Source: Siphonodentalium dalli (lineage: Eukaryota > Mollusca > Scaphopoda > Gadilida > Siphonodentaliidae). From it: a DNA stretch of 64,000 nucleotides. How positions within the stretch are numbered: the first letter of the stretch is position 1; every line of letters begins with the position of its first letter. Below, one piece after another: positions 46,014 through 58,149 of this stretch. The translations under genes and the position numbers were made by a program. The notes under the pieces are model-generated. The model made no database searches. It worked only from the letters and a program-made list of their open reading frames with translations, and had not been told where the DNA came from. The stretch covers positions 74,379,980 to 74,443,979 of the forward strand of contig CP136063.1 in NCBI GenBank assembly GCA_032622095.1, read 5' to 3'.

Positions 46014-46137
46014 TAGTGAGGTATAGGAGTCAAATACACATAATAAACATGTACACAACCAAAGCCTGGATAAAGGATGGTGGCAGTTAGTGTTTACGAG
46101 ATATTGTTTCTAATTGGATTTTACAGCCCGTCACCTT

Positions 46138-46361
46138 ACTGCTTGGTATTTACGCTATATACCAAGCAGCAATTACCAAACGCTAATATCGGTCGGCTTA
46201 GTTGTTAGTGGTTTATAGGTCGAATATACATATAATATTAAATAAAACAACCCTTACACTGTCCATACAACCTTCTATGACCTTCTACGATCTTCTATTT
46301 TCATTATTTGTCTACTGCTTGATATTGCTCGGTATTGCTTGGTATATAGTGGGACCACCCT
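46138..46361 (-). mobile_element. MITE with taccaagca subterminal repeats, copy 2 (inverted)
   Basis: Reverse-complement relation to 44306-44540, diverged. It has tgcttggtat and tgcttggtatatagtggga at opposite ends and the ccttctatgaccttctacga interior. Confidence 0.72.
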
Positions 46362-46740
46362 GTCAAACGCACGTGAACGTCGCTCAGTAGCGGGGTCATG
46401 TCATGTCAAAAGTCGCTCAAGTGTTACTTAAATGCAATTAATCGCAATTTATAATATTTGTCAGTGATTATGAACAGATTCATAACACGTTTATGACACA
46501 CTTCATGCGTTAAATAGCCTACGATGGTTTAATCACCACCTAATAATTTTATTTCTTTAGTTTTTCTGCATGAAATGATATCTTAAAAATGGCATTTATT
46601 CAGAATACAAATTTTTAAATGTAGGTAGTTTGCGCTGACCATATATGGTAGCTTTAAAAAAAAAAATAATTTTAATTAAGTTTTTATGTACCGTGGCTTA
46701 AACTTACAATATATAGGATGTCAGCCTCATCACCTAATTA

Positions 46741-47112
46741 TTTGATATGTTAGTCTGTCCGTGCAACCCCCTGAAATATCTAAACCCCTGTTACGATATC
46801 TCACCCCAAAGAAACCCTTTCCTCGGCAGGATTAAAGTTTGTTTTTTAATTTATTATTTATATATATTCTACCGCGGATTAGAACCTATTTTATTGTTAA
46901 AAGTATGGGAAATAGGTGCTGTTCCGGTAGTATATATATAGCGAAGGGATAGATATATTGCCATTATATATGCTGTATGTAGCTCATAAATCAATCTAAA
47001 TGATGTAAATAATAGCAATCAACACATTATATCGACGTCCTTCGCTGTATATATACTACCGGAACAGCACCTATTTCCCATACTTTTAACCATAAAATAG
47101 GTTCTGTTCCGG
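46741..47112. repeat. Repeat with inverted arms, copy 1 (loop orientation 1)
   Basis: An outer flank (46741-46862, ending in attctaccgcgg) is followed by an arm (about 46872-46940) containing ttaaaagtatgggaaatagg and tgttccggtagtatatata. Then come a loop with agcgaagggatag and tagcaatcaacacatt, and an inverted arm (about 47045-47112). Copy 2 is at 57606-57990. Confidence 0.82.
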
Positions 47113-47410
47113 TAGTATATATATAGACAGAACACAAGCGCATCTTAATCGAGAATCTTTTATCGAATGAGTTGTGGATGGCGCAAGGATATATTTCGCG
47201 AGAGCGTAGCTCGAGTAAGTTCAATCCATCAATGTCACATCCATTGTTACTATATCTACCTTTATTGTGATTTAAGTCTGATAAATAACCAGTAAGTATG
47301 GGGTGATCACCGGAAGCGAATGATCGACGTAATGTACGTCATCTTTCTTGGCGACAACGTCAACAAGAATAGTTCGGGCTTGTATTCCACTAGAGGTATA
47401 CACTAATATG

Positions 47411-50400
47411 ATTACGTCAGTACGTATGGACAACCCAAAACACGTACGTCCATCTATAAAATGATAAATGTATGTTTCATAGGAGTGCCTGTATTTCTGG
47501 CCAACTTGGGATATACGAATCACGATCACGCCAGTGCGTATGGGCCGTAGGACGGCGACATGTCACTCTATGTCCAAAGATTCGCTGTTCCCAAGGTTCA
47601 TTATACCGAAGTTTCGCTATTCCCAAGGTTCTCTATATTCCTCAATATTCAGAAGGTTTTTATAACTTGTCATTTTGAAGTTTCATTCTATTATCTATAT
47701 TCTAAAGTACTAGTATTGAGAGGGTTCTTTATCATAAGACACTTTTTATGAAGGAAATAACTTAAAGGTACTCAATCCGATAAGACGCTGCTAAATTACT
47801 CTTTCTTTGGCTTCGGTGGGAAAACAAATATTTGATTAGTGTCGAACCCACCCATCAAAGCTCAGAGTAATTAGTTATCGATCTTTGCAGTATATTATTT
47901 TTATTGTTTCTGGGCATAATCGTGCCAGGACGAGGTCAAACGGGCGGTCTTCCAGATAAAGATGGATAACTGTTAAATCGTGGTAATAATAACTACTTGG
48001 TATTAGAGTTGTCCATCTGTTCTGGTTAAATAAGCACAGAATAGCATACCTTCAGAATAGCGAACCTTCTTAATAAGAACCTTTGGAATAACGACCCTTC
48101 GGAATATGGAACCTTCGGAATAATGAACCTAATCCTGTACGAAGAGCCCATGACACGTCCATCAATAAATGTATACATGTTTCATGGGACTGTTTATATA
48201 TACATACTAGCCGATGAGCCCGACGTTATCCGGGCTATTCAAAAACCAAATTTCAAGTCGATAGCTCTACCCAGCCCGAAATTTCAAGTAGATAGCTCTA
48301 CCAGTTTCCGATATCTGGTCTGCGCATGCGCGAAGCTGACGTCGCACGGGCTCGGCGACCCGATAAAATTCGTATCCGGGGCAAGATACATTCACATACC
48401 AAATTTCAAGTCGATAGCTCCACCCGTTTCCAAGATCTTGTCTGCGCGTGCGCGAAGCTGGCGTCTCACGGGCTCGGCGACTCGATAAAATTCGTATCCG
48501 GGGCAAGATACATTCACACAGCAAATTTCAAGTCGATAGCTCCACCCGTTTCCGAGATCTTGTCTGCGCATGCGCTAAGCGGGCGCCACACGGGCTCGCC
48601 AATACGACAACGTCCACCGCCTGGTCAAACTACACACACGTAACAAGTTTCGTCCCGATCGGTCGAGAATCGTAGATTTGTATAAATGACAGACAGACAG
48701 ACATACAAACATACAAACATACAGAGGTCTTCAAAATATATATGAGACTAGCCGATGAGCCCGACGTTGTGTGGGCTATTCAAACACCAAATTTCAAGTC
48801 GATAGCTCCACCCGTTTCCGAGATCTGGCTGCGCATGCGCGAAGCTGGTGTCGCACGGGTTCGGCGACCCGATATAATTCGTATCCGGGGCAAGATACAT
48901 TCACATACCAAATTTCAAGTCGATAGCTCCACCCGTTTCCGAGATCTGGTCTGATATGCGGATACCTCGGCCTCTGATAAGTTAACGGGACATCGGCCGG
49001 TTAAGAGTTAAACGCGAACACGTCACGATCTCTTGACGGCGTAATAGATTCACGGAATGTTTTTCGATGACCGAAGCATGGTCCTGCGTTCTTCCCGATA
49101 ATTAAGGTAGAAACTTTAAACGGACACAGGCGTGTGATATATCGTTGGAAAGAGGAAGCGCCACAGATTCTAACCATGCAAATTATATAACTATCAATTT
49201 ATTATTCGCGCTATATCGAATCGATTTGTGAGCACCGAACTGAAATATATTAGCGCAAAACGGCGTAAAAACAGATTTGACATCGGCACGTGAAAAGTTG
49301 ATCTCGGATCTGAAATCTGATGAGCTGATATTGACCGACTGGTCAAACTACACGCACGTACCAAGTTTCGTCCCGATCGCGCCACCTGTTTCCGAGAGCT
49401 GGTCTGCGCATGCGCGAAGCTGGCGTCGCACGAGCTCGGCGACCCGATAAAATTCGTATCCGGGGCAAGATACATTCACATAGCAAATTTCAAGTCGATA
49501 GCTCCACCCGTTTCCTAGATCTCGTCTGTGCATGCGCTGCACGGGCGTCGCACGGGCTCGCCAATACGACAACGACGACCGCCTGGTCAAACTACACACA
49601 CGTACCAAGTTTCGTCCCGATCGGTCAAGAATCGTAGATTTGTATCAATGACAGACAAACAGACAAACAGACAAACATACAGACAGACAGAGGTCTTCAA
49701 AATGTATATGAGACTAGCCGATGAGCCCGACGTTGTCCGGGCTATTCAAAAACCAAATTTCAAGTCGATAGCTCCACCCGTTTCCGAGATCTGGTCTGAT
49801 TTGCGGATACCTCGGCCGGTGATGAGTTAACGCGACATCGGCCGGTTAAGAGTTAAACGCGATCACGTCACGATCTCTGGACGGCGTAAAAGATTCACGG
49901 AATGTTTTTCGATGACCGAAGCATGGTCCTGCGTTCTTCCCGATAATTAAGGAAGAAACATTAAACGGACACAGGCGTGTGATATATCGTTGGAAAGAGG
50001 AAGCGCCACAGATTCTAACCGTGCAAATTATATGACTGGCAATTTATTATTCTCGCTATATCTGGTCTGCGCATGCGCGAAGCTGGCGTCGCACGGGCTC
50101 GGCGACCCGATAAAATTCGTATCCGGGGCAAGATACATTCACATAGCAAATTTCAAGCCGATAGCTTCACCCGTTTCCGAGATCTCGTCTGCGCATGCGC
50201 TGCACGGGCGTCGCACGGGCTCGCCAATACGACAAAGACGACCGCCTGGTCAAACTACACACACGTACCAAGTTTCGTCCCGATCGGTCGAGAATCGTAG
50301 ATTTGTATTAATGACAGACAAACAGACAAACAGACAAACAGACAAACAGACAGACAGGCAGAGGTCTTCAAAATATATATGAGATATAAGACTGGAGTAA

Positions 50401-52018
50401 AGTTGAGACCATCATGTCTTTGTTAATATTGGTGCTCAGATTTCAACGAAATTTGGAGTGGTGACTCAGGGTGCCCTGGCAGAGTGTATAACGGCGTTAG
50501 TTTTTCTAAATTTTTATTTAAACAAATTTAAATAAATAAAAGAAATATGAACATATGTGAATATTTAGGTACAAATAAACCTATTTGCACGAGAATATGT
50601 TGCAGCACCAGATATAGAGGAATGTGGGAATGTGGGCCACCGTTAGACATGGGTCAGCGTGAGATATTGCCTCTAACATTTCTCTAATTTCCAGACCGAT
50701 ATCCATGGCGCCAGTCAAGAGATATTAGCCATATAGCACATGTTACTATATTTCTTCAAAATGCAATCATCAGGTGAAGGTTGAATCTGGCCAAGCAACC
50801 AATTTTCAAGGCAAAATTATTTTATTTTATTTTTGCAATTTTAAAGGTACTCAATCCGAATTAACCCTCGCAGATTACTATTTCCTTGACTTCGGAGGTG
50901 AAAAATATTTGATTCAAGACAAGAAGGTCGTGACAGTTCAACTAAGTTGGCCTGGAATTATTATATTTAGCATACATATTATTCCAATTCCAATGTGTCA
51001 AGTCGCCAATAGCAAGTACGCAGGGCTATATTTAATAATTTTTCCACAAATAGCCACTCGTTAATATATATGCTAGCCATGCTGGTCAAGCTCCCGCTTC
51101 ATGCGGTTAGTTAGTTAGTAGACTGAACAATTTGCCGCTTGCAGTTGCAACTCTAACTCTAAGTCTAACCAGTCCAGGTGAAAACAGACTTAAAATTGAA
51201 CAATAACAGAACACGTCAAATCGCCGTGGTGATCAGTCTGCACAGACCAGTCCACATTTCACTCCAGTGACCTTCATTTTCATATTTTTTTCAGTCACAG
51301 ATTCGTCATTGAGTTTTTTTCCGACTGACTGATTTTCACTTTTAAACTTCCAAGTTCGAAACAAGTTCTAGTGTTGTTGTTATTCTTCTTCTTTTGACTG
51401 CTTTAACTCTAAAGTCATTCCAGTAATGGGCTCGTTGTGCTATCTTCGCTTGTGCTTTCTCGTTTGTTCTTAACGCTTACGTGCTGTGCATGATACCGTT
51501 GTACATTTAAAATACGAGCGATAACAATAACAAGCAATTTAATTTCAAATTTCGCAAATAAGAGAGCGCCACCATTTTGTAAAGAAATTACGTCATCATT
51601 TCCAACGTTGCTATGGCCTGCCAGGGGACGTAATTTTCAAACTTTAACGGTACGGAATCTGGCGAGGTTTGCCGAATGCTATGCGCCCGTGTCAGCTAAA
51701 TCCACATTAAGCATTTAATTTTGAATAAGGTTGATTTTGTGTTTCAAATTTAATAGTGTTGCTATGGAGGCTGATCGAAGAAGAAAAATAAATTCGTTTT
51801 ATTAATTTGTCAATTCTATTCCAACATGGCGGCCACCATAGGGCCCCATAGCAGGGAACTTAAATAATATTTATGATCCTTGCCCATAGGTCTGAATCGC
51901 CCGGATGTAAAAACAATTTTTTCATGTTGATGGGGTATAGAAATATATACTGACGTCACAACTATACTTGCGTCGCTTACGCAATACCGTAAAACAACCC
52001 TTTTGGGTTGTGAATATG
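47411..52018 (+). repeat. Tandem duplication, unit 1
   Basis: Matches unit 2 (52019-56750) in order: gtacgtccatctataaaatg block, ctcaatccgataagacgctg block, gcgtgccctggcagag-type block, tagccatgctggtcaagc block and cgtaaaacaaccctttt end. It is interrupted by the CTAG-type repeat array at 48208-50386. Breakpoints coincide with aatatg at 47405-47410, 52013-52018 and 56745-56750. No gene is recognised in either unit. Confidence 0.88.
48208..50386 (+). mobile_element. Array of three CTAG-bounded repeats with gacag microsatellites
   Basis: Copies begin at actagccgatgagcccgacg near 48208, 48748 and 49712 and end with gaggtcttcaaaatatatat near 48745, 49710 and 50385, each after a gacagacaaacag run. 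The body contains 122-bp tandem subunits (period 48401 to 48523) with gtcgatagctccacccgttt and attcgtatccggggcaagat. Copies 2 and 3 both carry an extra block of about 260 bp (about 48953-49205 and 49797-50060) starting tgcggatacctcggcc. The many 70-130-codon frames here are artefacts of a G+C-rich repeat whose period is not a multiple of three. The array is absent from the equivalent place in unit 2. Confidence 0.88.
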
Positions 52019-55000
52019 ATTACGTCAGTACGTATGGACAACCCGAAACACGTACGTCCATCTATAAAATGATAAATGTATGTTTCATATATAGGAGTGC
52101 CTGTATTTCTGGCCAACTTGGGATATATACGATCACGCCAGTACGTATGGACCGTAGGACGGCGACATGCATGTCACTCTGTGTCCAAAGGTTCGCTAAT
52201 CCCAAGGTTCATTATACCGAAGTTTCGCCATTCCCAAGGTTCTCTATATTCCTCGATATTCAGAAGGTTTTTATAACTTGTTATTTTGAAGTTTCATTCT
52301 ATATTCTGAAGTTTTGAGAGGGTTCTTTATCATAAGACTCTTTTTATGAAGGAAATAACTTAAAGGTAGGCCTACTCAATCCGATAAGACGCTGCTAAAT
52401 TACTCTTTCTTTGGTTTCGGTGGGAAAAAAATATTTGATTAGTGTCGAGGAACCCACCCATCAAAGCTCAGAGTAATTAGATATCGATCTTTGCAGTTTG
52501 CTATTTTTATTGTTTCTGGGCCTGATCGTGCCAGAAGGACGAGGTCAAACGGGCGGTCTTCCAGATAAATATGGATAACTGTAAAAAGGGTCCGTGACTA
52601 CCCGCCCCCGAGACAACCCGCCCCGTTCACTCTGAGACAACCCGCCCCCGGACAACCCGCCCCCAAAAATCAATTAGCGGTAATCAGTGGCTAATTAGGA
52701 GGTGTGAGGGGATTATAAGATGTTTGTTTAACGAAACTGGGTTTTTTTTTTATAGATTTTTATTTGATTTAACAACATAGACCACAATAAATACACATGT
52801 AATATAATATAACTTATGAACACAAAAATGCATCAACGATAATATGTTTATTTATTACGAAGTTTAAAGAACGAAATTTTAAAACGGAACGAATGAATAT
52901 GAACGAAGATTAAAAACACAATTTAATAAGTTTAACGAACAATGATTAATTTGAGGCTGTCGATCGCTGCTGCTGCTGCTGTTGTTGTCTGTCTGCACTG
53001 TGCCGGTCTCTTCTTCGTTCCGTAGACGTTTGAGCACTTCTTCAGAAAGCTGGCTGTTGTTAACCTCGGTGGATCGGACATGTGTTGTGATAACACACTG
53101 TGATAATGAACCTTTTGCATCAAATGTTTGTTTTGAAAGCACCCCTTTTAATTAGTCTTCACTTACTTTAAGTGCCGTTCAGTTGTCAAAACATCGTGTC
53201 AGTCCACGCATTGACATAATTAATGAATAAACACATGTTTTGTTGATCAAAATCTTTAATAATATATCATCAAAGAACATAAAAGAACATAATCACTATT
53301 AACAATTTCGGGACAACCCGCCCTCATTTATCGGGACAACCCGCCCCCAAAATAGCATAGGGGCGGGTTGTCTCGGGGGCGGGTAGTCCCGTTCCCCTGT
53401 AAAATCGTGGTAATAATAACTACTTGGTATTAGAGTTGTCCATCTTTTCTGGTTAAATACGCTCAGAATAGTAAACCTTCAGAATAGCGAACCTTCGATG
53501 TCTGAATAAGAACCTTTGGAAAAGCGACCCTTCGGAATATGGAACCTTCGAAATAATGAACGCGATCCTGTATGAAGAGCCCATGACACGTCCATCAATA
53601 AATGTATACATGTTTCATGGGACTGTTTATATATACATATTTAAGACTGGAGTAAAGTTGAGACCAACATGTCTTTGTTAATTTTGGTGCCCAGATTTCA
53701 ACGAAATGTGGTGTGGTAACTCAGGGTGCCCTGGCAGAGTGTATAATGGCGTTAGTTTTTCAAAATTTTGATTTAAACAAATTTAAATGAATAAAACAAA
53801 TATGAACATATGTGAATATTTAGGTACAAATAAACGTATTTGCACGAGAATATGTTGCAGCACCAGATATAGAGGAATGTGGGCCACAGTTAGACATGGG
53901 TCAGAGTGAGATATTGCCTCTAACATTTCTCTAATTTCCAGACCAATAGCCATAGCGCCAGTCAAGCGATATTAGCCATATAGCACATTTTACTATATTT
54001 CTTCAAAATGCAATCATCAGGTGAAGGTTGAATCTGGCCAAGCGACCAATTTTCAAGGCAAAATTATTTAATTTAATTTTTGCAATTTTAAAGGTACTCA
54101 ATCCGAATTAACCCTCGCAGATTATTATTTCCTTGACTTCGGAGGTGAAAAATATTTGATTAAAGTCGAGGAACCCACAACATCAAAGCTCAGAGTGATC
54201 AGATACCGATTTTTAAAATCTATCATTTGAATTTTAAGTGGCCCAGCAAACAGCAGACGAGAATACTTTTTCTGACCAAATTGCAGATGAAGATGGATAA
54301 TTCTAAAATCAACTGGGTTTTTTTGTGTGTGTGTCAGATGTTTGACAAATCAGCAATATTCGTTGAGCAAAAAGTTGATAAATTACAAGTTTTTGTCAAT
54401 TTTATGCTATAATTGACTGCAGTTTTTTTTCGAGCAATTAATCGATTCTGTCAACTGAAGCGGCATTTCAAAAAATCTTCTTGTTGTTGGAATCTGATGA
54501 TATGGGAACTATTGATTCGGATTGAGGACCTTTAAGGGAAAAATATCTTTATTGGATAAATTTACATATAATACTGAATACATTTTTATGAAAACGGCCG
54601 GGTTACGTGGATGGGGCACAATGACTCAATGAGACATAATTTATGGCCTGTGGTAGGATCCAACTTCAGTAGATGATAGGCACTTCAAAAAGGAATGAGA
54701 TAATTTGCCAAATGACTATTGTTTTGAAGCTGGAGTGGATAAATAATTTAGATAAAACAAACTGATGTCATTGTGCAATAGTGGTATGTTCGGTGCATTT
54801 CCTATATGGTTACTACTTAGGGGTGACCCCTTCTGTGAAGTAGATGATAAGAAACAAGTATTAAGGGTGGTCCCAGCTCGAGATTGCATGCTTGTTCGTG
54901 ACTTTTGTGAGCTTTTATCGTACTCTCAGATGTCTAATCATTGTGATGGTCAATAATAGTGATAGCGGAGACCTAGACTGAAATTAACAATATTGATGGA

Positions 55001-56750
55001 AATTTAATTCTATTTAATTCTATTTAAATTTAATTCTATATATGTCTCTTTAATGATCGTTGAGAATTTTATCTAAAATTACTAATCATGCGACACATGC
55101 TGACACTATTGGTTAATAGGCATCTGATAGTGTATAAACATTTTAATAATTGCCCGGGAGGAATGGCATTATTCTTGACAGGCATATATACATAGATGTT
55201 CATGGCATGGTCTGAGAAAATGCTACTAGATTAAACATTTATATGATTGCCTCATTAGTCATGTACATGTATAACTAGAAGGTCGTGACAGTTCAACTAA
55301 GTTGACCTGGAATTATAATGTTTAGCATACATATTATTCCAATCCCAATGTCACGTGTCAAGTCGACAATAGCAAGTACGAAGGGCTATATTTAATAATT
55401 TTTCCACAAATAGCCACTAGTTAATATATACATGTATGCTAGCCATGCTGGTCAAGCTTCCGCTTAATGCTTAAGGTTTAAATCGAGAACACAGTGTTAA
55501 AATCATGAATTATTTAATATGTGAGAATGCTAAAACTAATCACCGTGCAATATAATTATTAAATTTAACTTGATGTGTCCATCACAGGAAACAGAATTCA
55601 TACACACAGATGGAAAGTTGGCCCGGAAGCATATCCTCTCACCAATTCAATCTGTAATCACTAAATTGAATAATACAATCCTAATATTATTAGATTAGTA
55701 AGCCACATGAACGCTTTCACCGATTACTGCGTCCACAAGTTCCAGCTACGCGCTACGTTCAACGGTTCATGACTGAACTATACTGTCTATAGTAAATCAG
55801 TCAGCTCTAAAATGTCCATTTTCTGATTTCCTTGACCCAAGTTGAGGCTTGACCCGACAGTGTTAGATATTAACAATTAAATTTACTATTTAGAGAAGTA
55901 GTTAGTAGATTGAACGATTTGCCGCTTGCAGTTGCAACTCTAAGTCTAACCATTAACCAGTCCAGGTGAAAACAGACTTAAAATTGAACAATAACAGAAC
56001 AAGTCAAATCGCCGTGGTGATCAGTATGCACAGACCAGTCCACATTCCATTCCAGTGACCTTCATTTTCATATTTTTTTCAGTCACAGATTCGTCATTGA
56101 GTTTCTTTCCGACTGACTGATTTTCACTTTGAACACAGTTCACTTCAAGTTCAACTTCAAGACAAGTTGTTTTTGAATGTTGTTGACATGTTGTTGTTAT
56201 TCTTCTTCTTCTTTTGACTGCTTTGACTCTAAAGTCATTCCAGTAATGGTAACGCTTACGTGCTGTGATACCGTTGTACATTTAAAATACGAGCGATAAC
56301 AATAACAAGCAATTCAATTTCAAATTTCGCAAACAAGAGAGCGCCACCATTTTGTAACGAAATTACGTCATCATTTCCAACGTTGCTATGGCCTGCCAGG
56401 GGACGTAATATTCTAACTGTAACGGTACGGAATCTGACGAGGTTTGCCGAATGATATGCGCCCGCGTCAGCTAAATCCACATTAAGCATTTAATTTTGAA
56501 TAAGGTTGATTTTGTTTTTCAAATTTAATAGTATTGCTATAGGGAGGCTGATTGAAGAAGAAAATAAATTCGTTTTATCAATTTGTCAATCCTATTCCAA
56601 CATGGCGGCCACCATAGGGGCCCATAGGTCTGAATCGCCCGGATGTAAAAACAATTTTTTCATGTTGATGGGGTATAGAAATTACTGACGTCACAAATAT
56701 ACTTGCGTCGCTTATGTTACCGTAAAACAACCCTTTGGGTTGTGAATATG
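52019..56750 (+). repeat. Tandem duplication, unit 2
   Basis: The second copy of 47411-52018. It carries a private 812-bp TIR transposon (52587-53398) and extra sequence at about 54170-55275 and 55480-55900 relative to unit 1, and lacks the CTAG array. The junction with unit 1 reads ttgggttgtgaatatg directly followed by attacgtcagtacg. Confidence 0.88.
52587..53398. mobile_element. 812-bp TIR element with acaacccgcccc subterminal repeats
   Basis: The tips agggtccgtgactacccgcc and ggcgggtagtcccgttcccct are inverse copies extending about 38 bp with few mismatches. Repeated acaacccgccccc motifs follow inside both ends (four on the left, three or four on the right). The hexamer gtaaaa flanks both ends (52581-52586 and 53399-53404). 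Unit 1 of the tandem duplication has the empty site (aactgttaaatcg). A minus-strand frame of 87 codons (52879-53142), with a serine/asparagine-rich stretch from a CTG/TTG run, has no recognised domain. The superfamily is unknown. Confidence 0.85.
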
Positions 56751-56931
56751 TATTCAATGGATGGGATTCCGTTGAATACATGTGCCTCATGTCAATGGGT
56801 GTGGAATAAATATAAAGAGACGCCGATATAGTGTGTTGACTGCTATTATTTACATAATTTATATTGAATTAAATGCCATTTGCAGCATATATAATGACAG
56901 TATCTCTATCCTTTCGATATATATATATATA

Positions 56932-57608
56932 ACTAGCAGGTGACCCGACTTCGTCCGGGCGTTGACCTTGAATTGGCCATTTTGAAGGTCAAGGTCAGGT
57001 CGGGGTAACGATATGACCCGTCCAAAACACTCCCACGACAAAAGTATTCCTAGGTATTAAATTTCGTCGAAATCCGTTAATTTTTTAATTTAATTTGAGT
57101 TAATTCTGCCTTTTTAATGAAGAGAAATGATGGTACCCGTCCCGTGATGGTACCCGTCCCTAAAAGAGGTACGTTTGTGGGTACCCGTTTCAAGGTGAAG
57201 ATCACCTCGGGCGGAAAAACTTACCCGATGAAAATCTCCCCCGTTCCTTGGAAGCCCTAAGTACGAAGACAGACATAAGAATCACATAACACGCTGATGT
57301 CTGGATACAGACACACTCACGTCTGGTCCCAGACATACGAATCACACTACACGCATACGCTCTTTATCGACGACACTGCGGATACGAACGCTCTTTAACT
57401 ATCAACGCGATTAAACCCACAGTGCCAATGACGGCCATTTTGGTGACTGAGAGTGGAGGAGGGGTGATGGGAGCTTCTCCAAAACGGCGGTAAACACTGC
57501 CCGTTGGTTTTTAACCTTAGATTGGAAGTTTGAGCTCAATCGGTCCAGCCGTTTTCCCGGCCATAGCTAACAGACAGACAAACAGACGTCCCAAAATATA
57601 TATTAGAT
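56932..57608 (+). mobile_element. CTAG-bounded repeat, second family
   Basis: Begins actagcaggtgacccgactt and ends cagacagacaaacagacg, then aaaatatatattagat, the same architecture as the 48-50 kb array but with a different body. It contains twin gatggtacccgtccc motifs and an acgctcttta pair at 57357 and 57388. A 3' microsatellite followed by a TATA-rich end suggests a retroposon-type element; no protein is encoded. Confidence 0.7.
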
Positions 57609-57990
57609 ACCGGATTAGAACCTATTTTATGGTTAAAAGTATGGGAAATAGGTGCTGTTCCGGTAGTATATATATCACGAAGGGATAGAGATACTGTCAA
57701 TATATATGCTGTACGTATGTAGCTCATAATTCAATATAAATTATGTAAATAATAGCAATCAACACACTATATGGACGTCCTTCGCTGTATATATACTACC
57801 GGAACAGCACCTATTTCCCATACTTTTAACCATAACATAGGTTATAATCCGCGGTAGAATATATTTAAATAATAAATAAAAAACAAACTTAAATCCTGCC
57901 GAGGAAAGGGTTTCTTTGTGGTGAGATATCGTAACAGGGGTTTAGATATTTCAGGGGGTTATACGGAAAGACTAACATATCAAATAATTA
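57606..57990. repeat. Repeat with inverted arms, copy 2 (loop flipped)
   Basis: The same arms and loop as 46741-47112, but the outer flank (atattctaccgcgg side) is attached to the right arm and reversed, while the loop keeps the same orientation on the plus strand. Relative to the flank the loop is therefore inverted between copies. Confidence 0.82.
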
Positions 57991-58149
57991 GGTGATGAGG
58001 GAGAATTCCTATTCTGTCACCCCCTGCTTGACACTTCGTGCATTATGAATTAATGCGTGGTTTCATCTACAGAAAGATAATATATAGATATATCAAATAA
58101 ATAGGTGATGAAGCTCGCATCCTACATATTTTAATAAATATGCGTGCGA

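Noticed and set aside
48208-48260. Possible hammerhead ribozyme in the ccgatgag stem at the start of CTAG repeats
   Set aside because: The core should read CTGATGA with a GAAA after stem II; here it is CCGATGAG followed by TATTCAAA, so the catalytic core is absent.
48123-50382. Many frames of 70-130 codons on both strands
   Set aside because: They arise from 122-bp repeats that are open in several frames at once; the same peptide strings recur in shifted frames and there is no codon-position signal.
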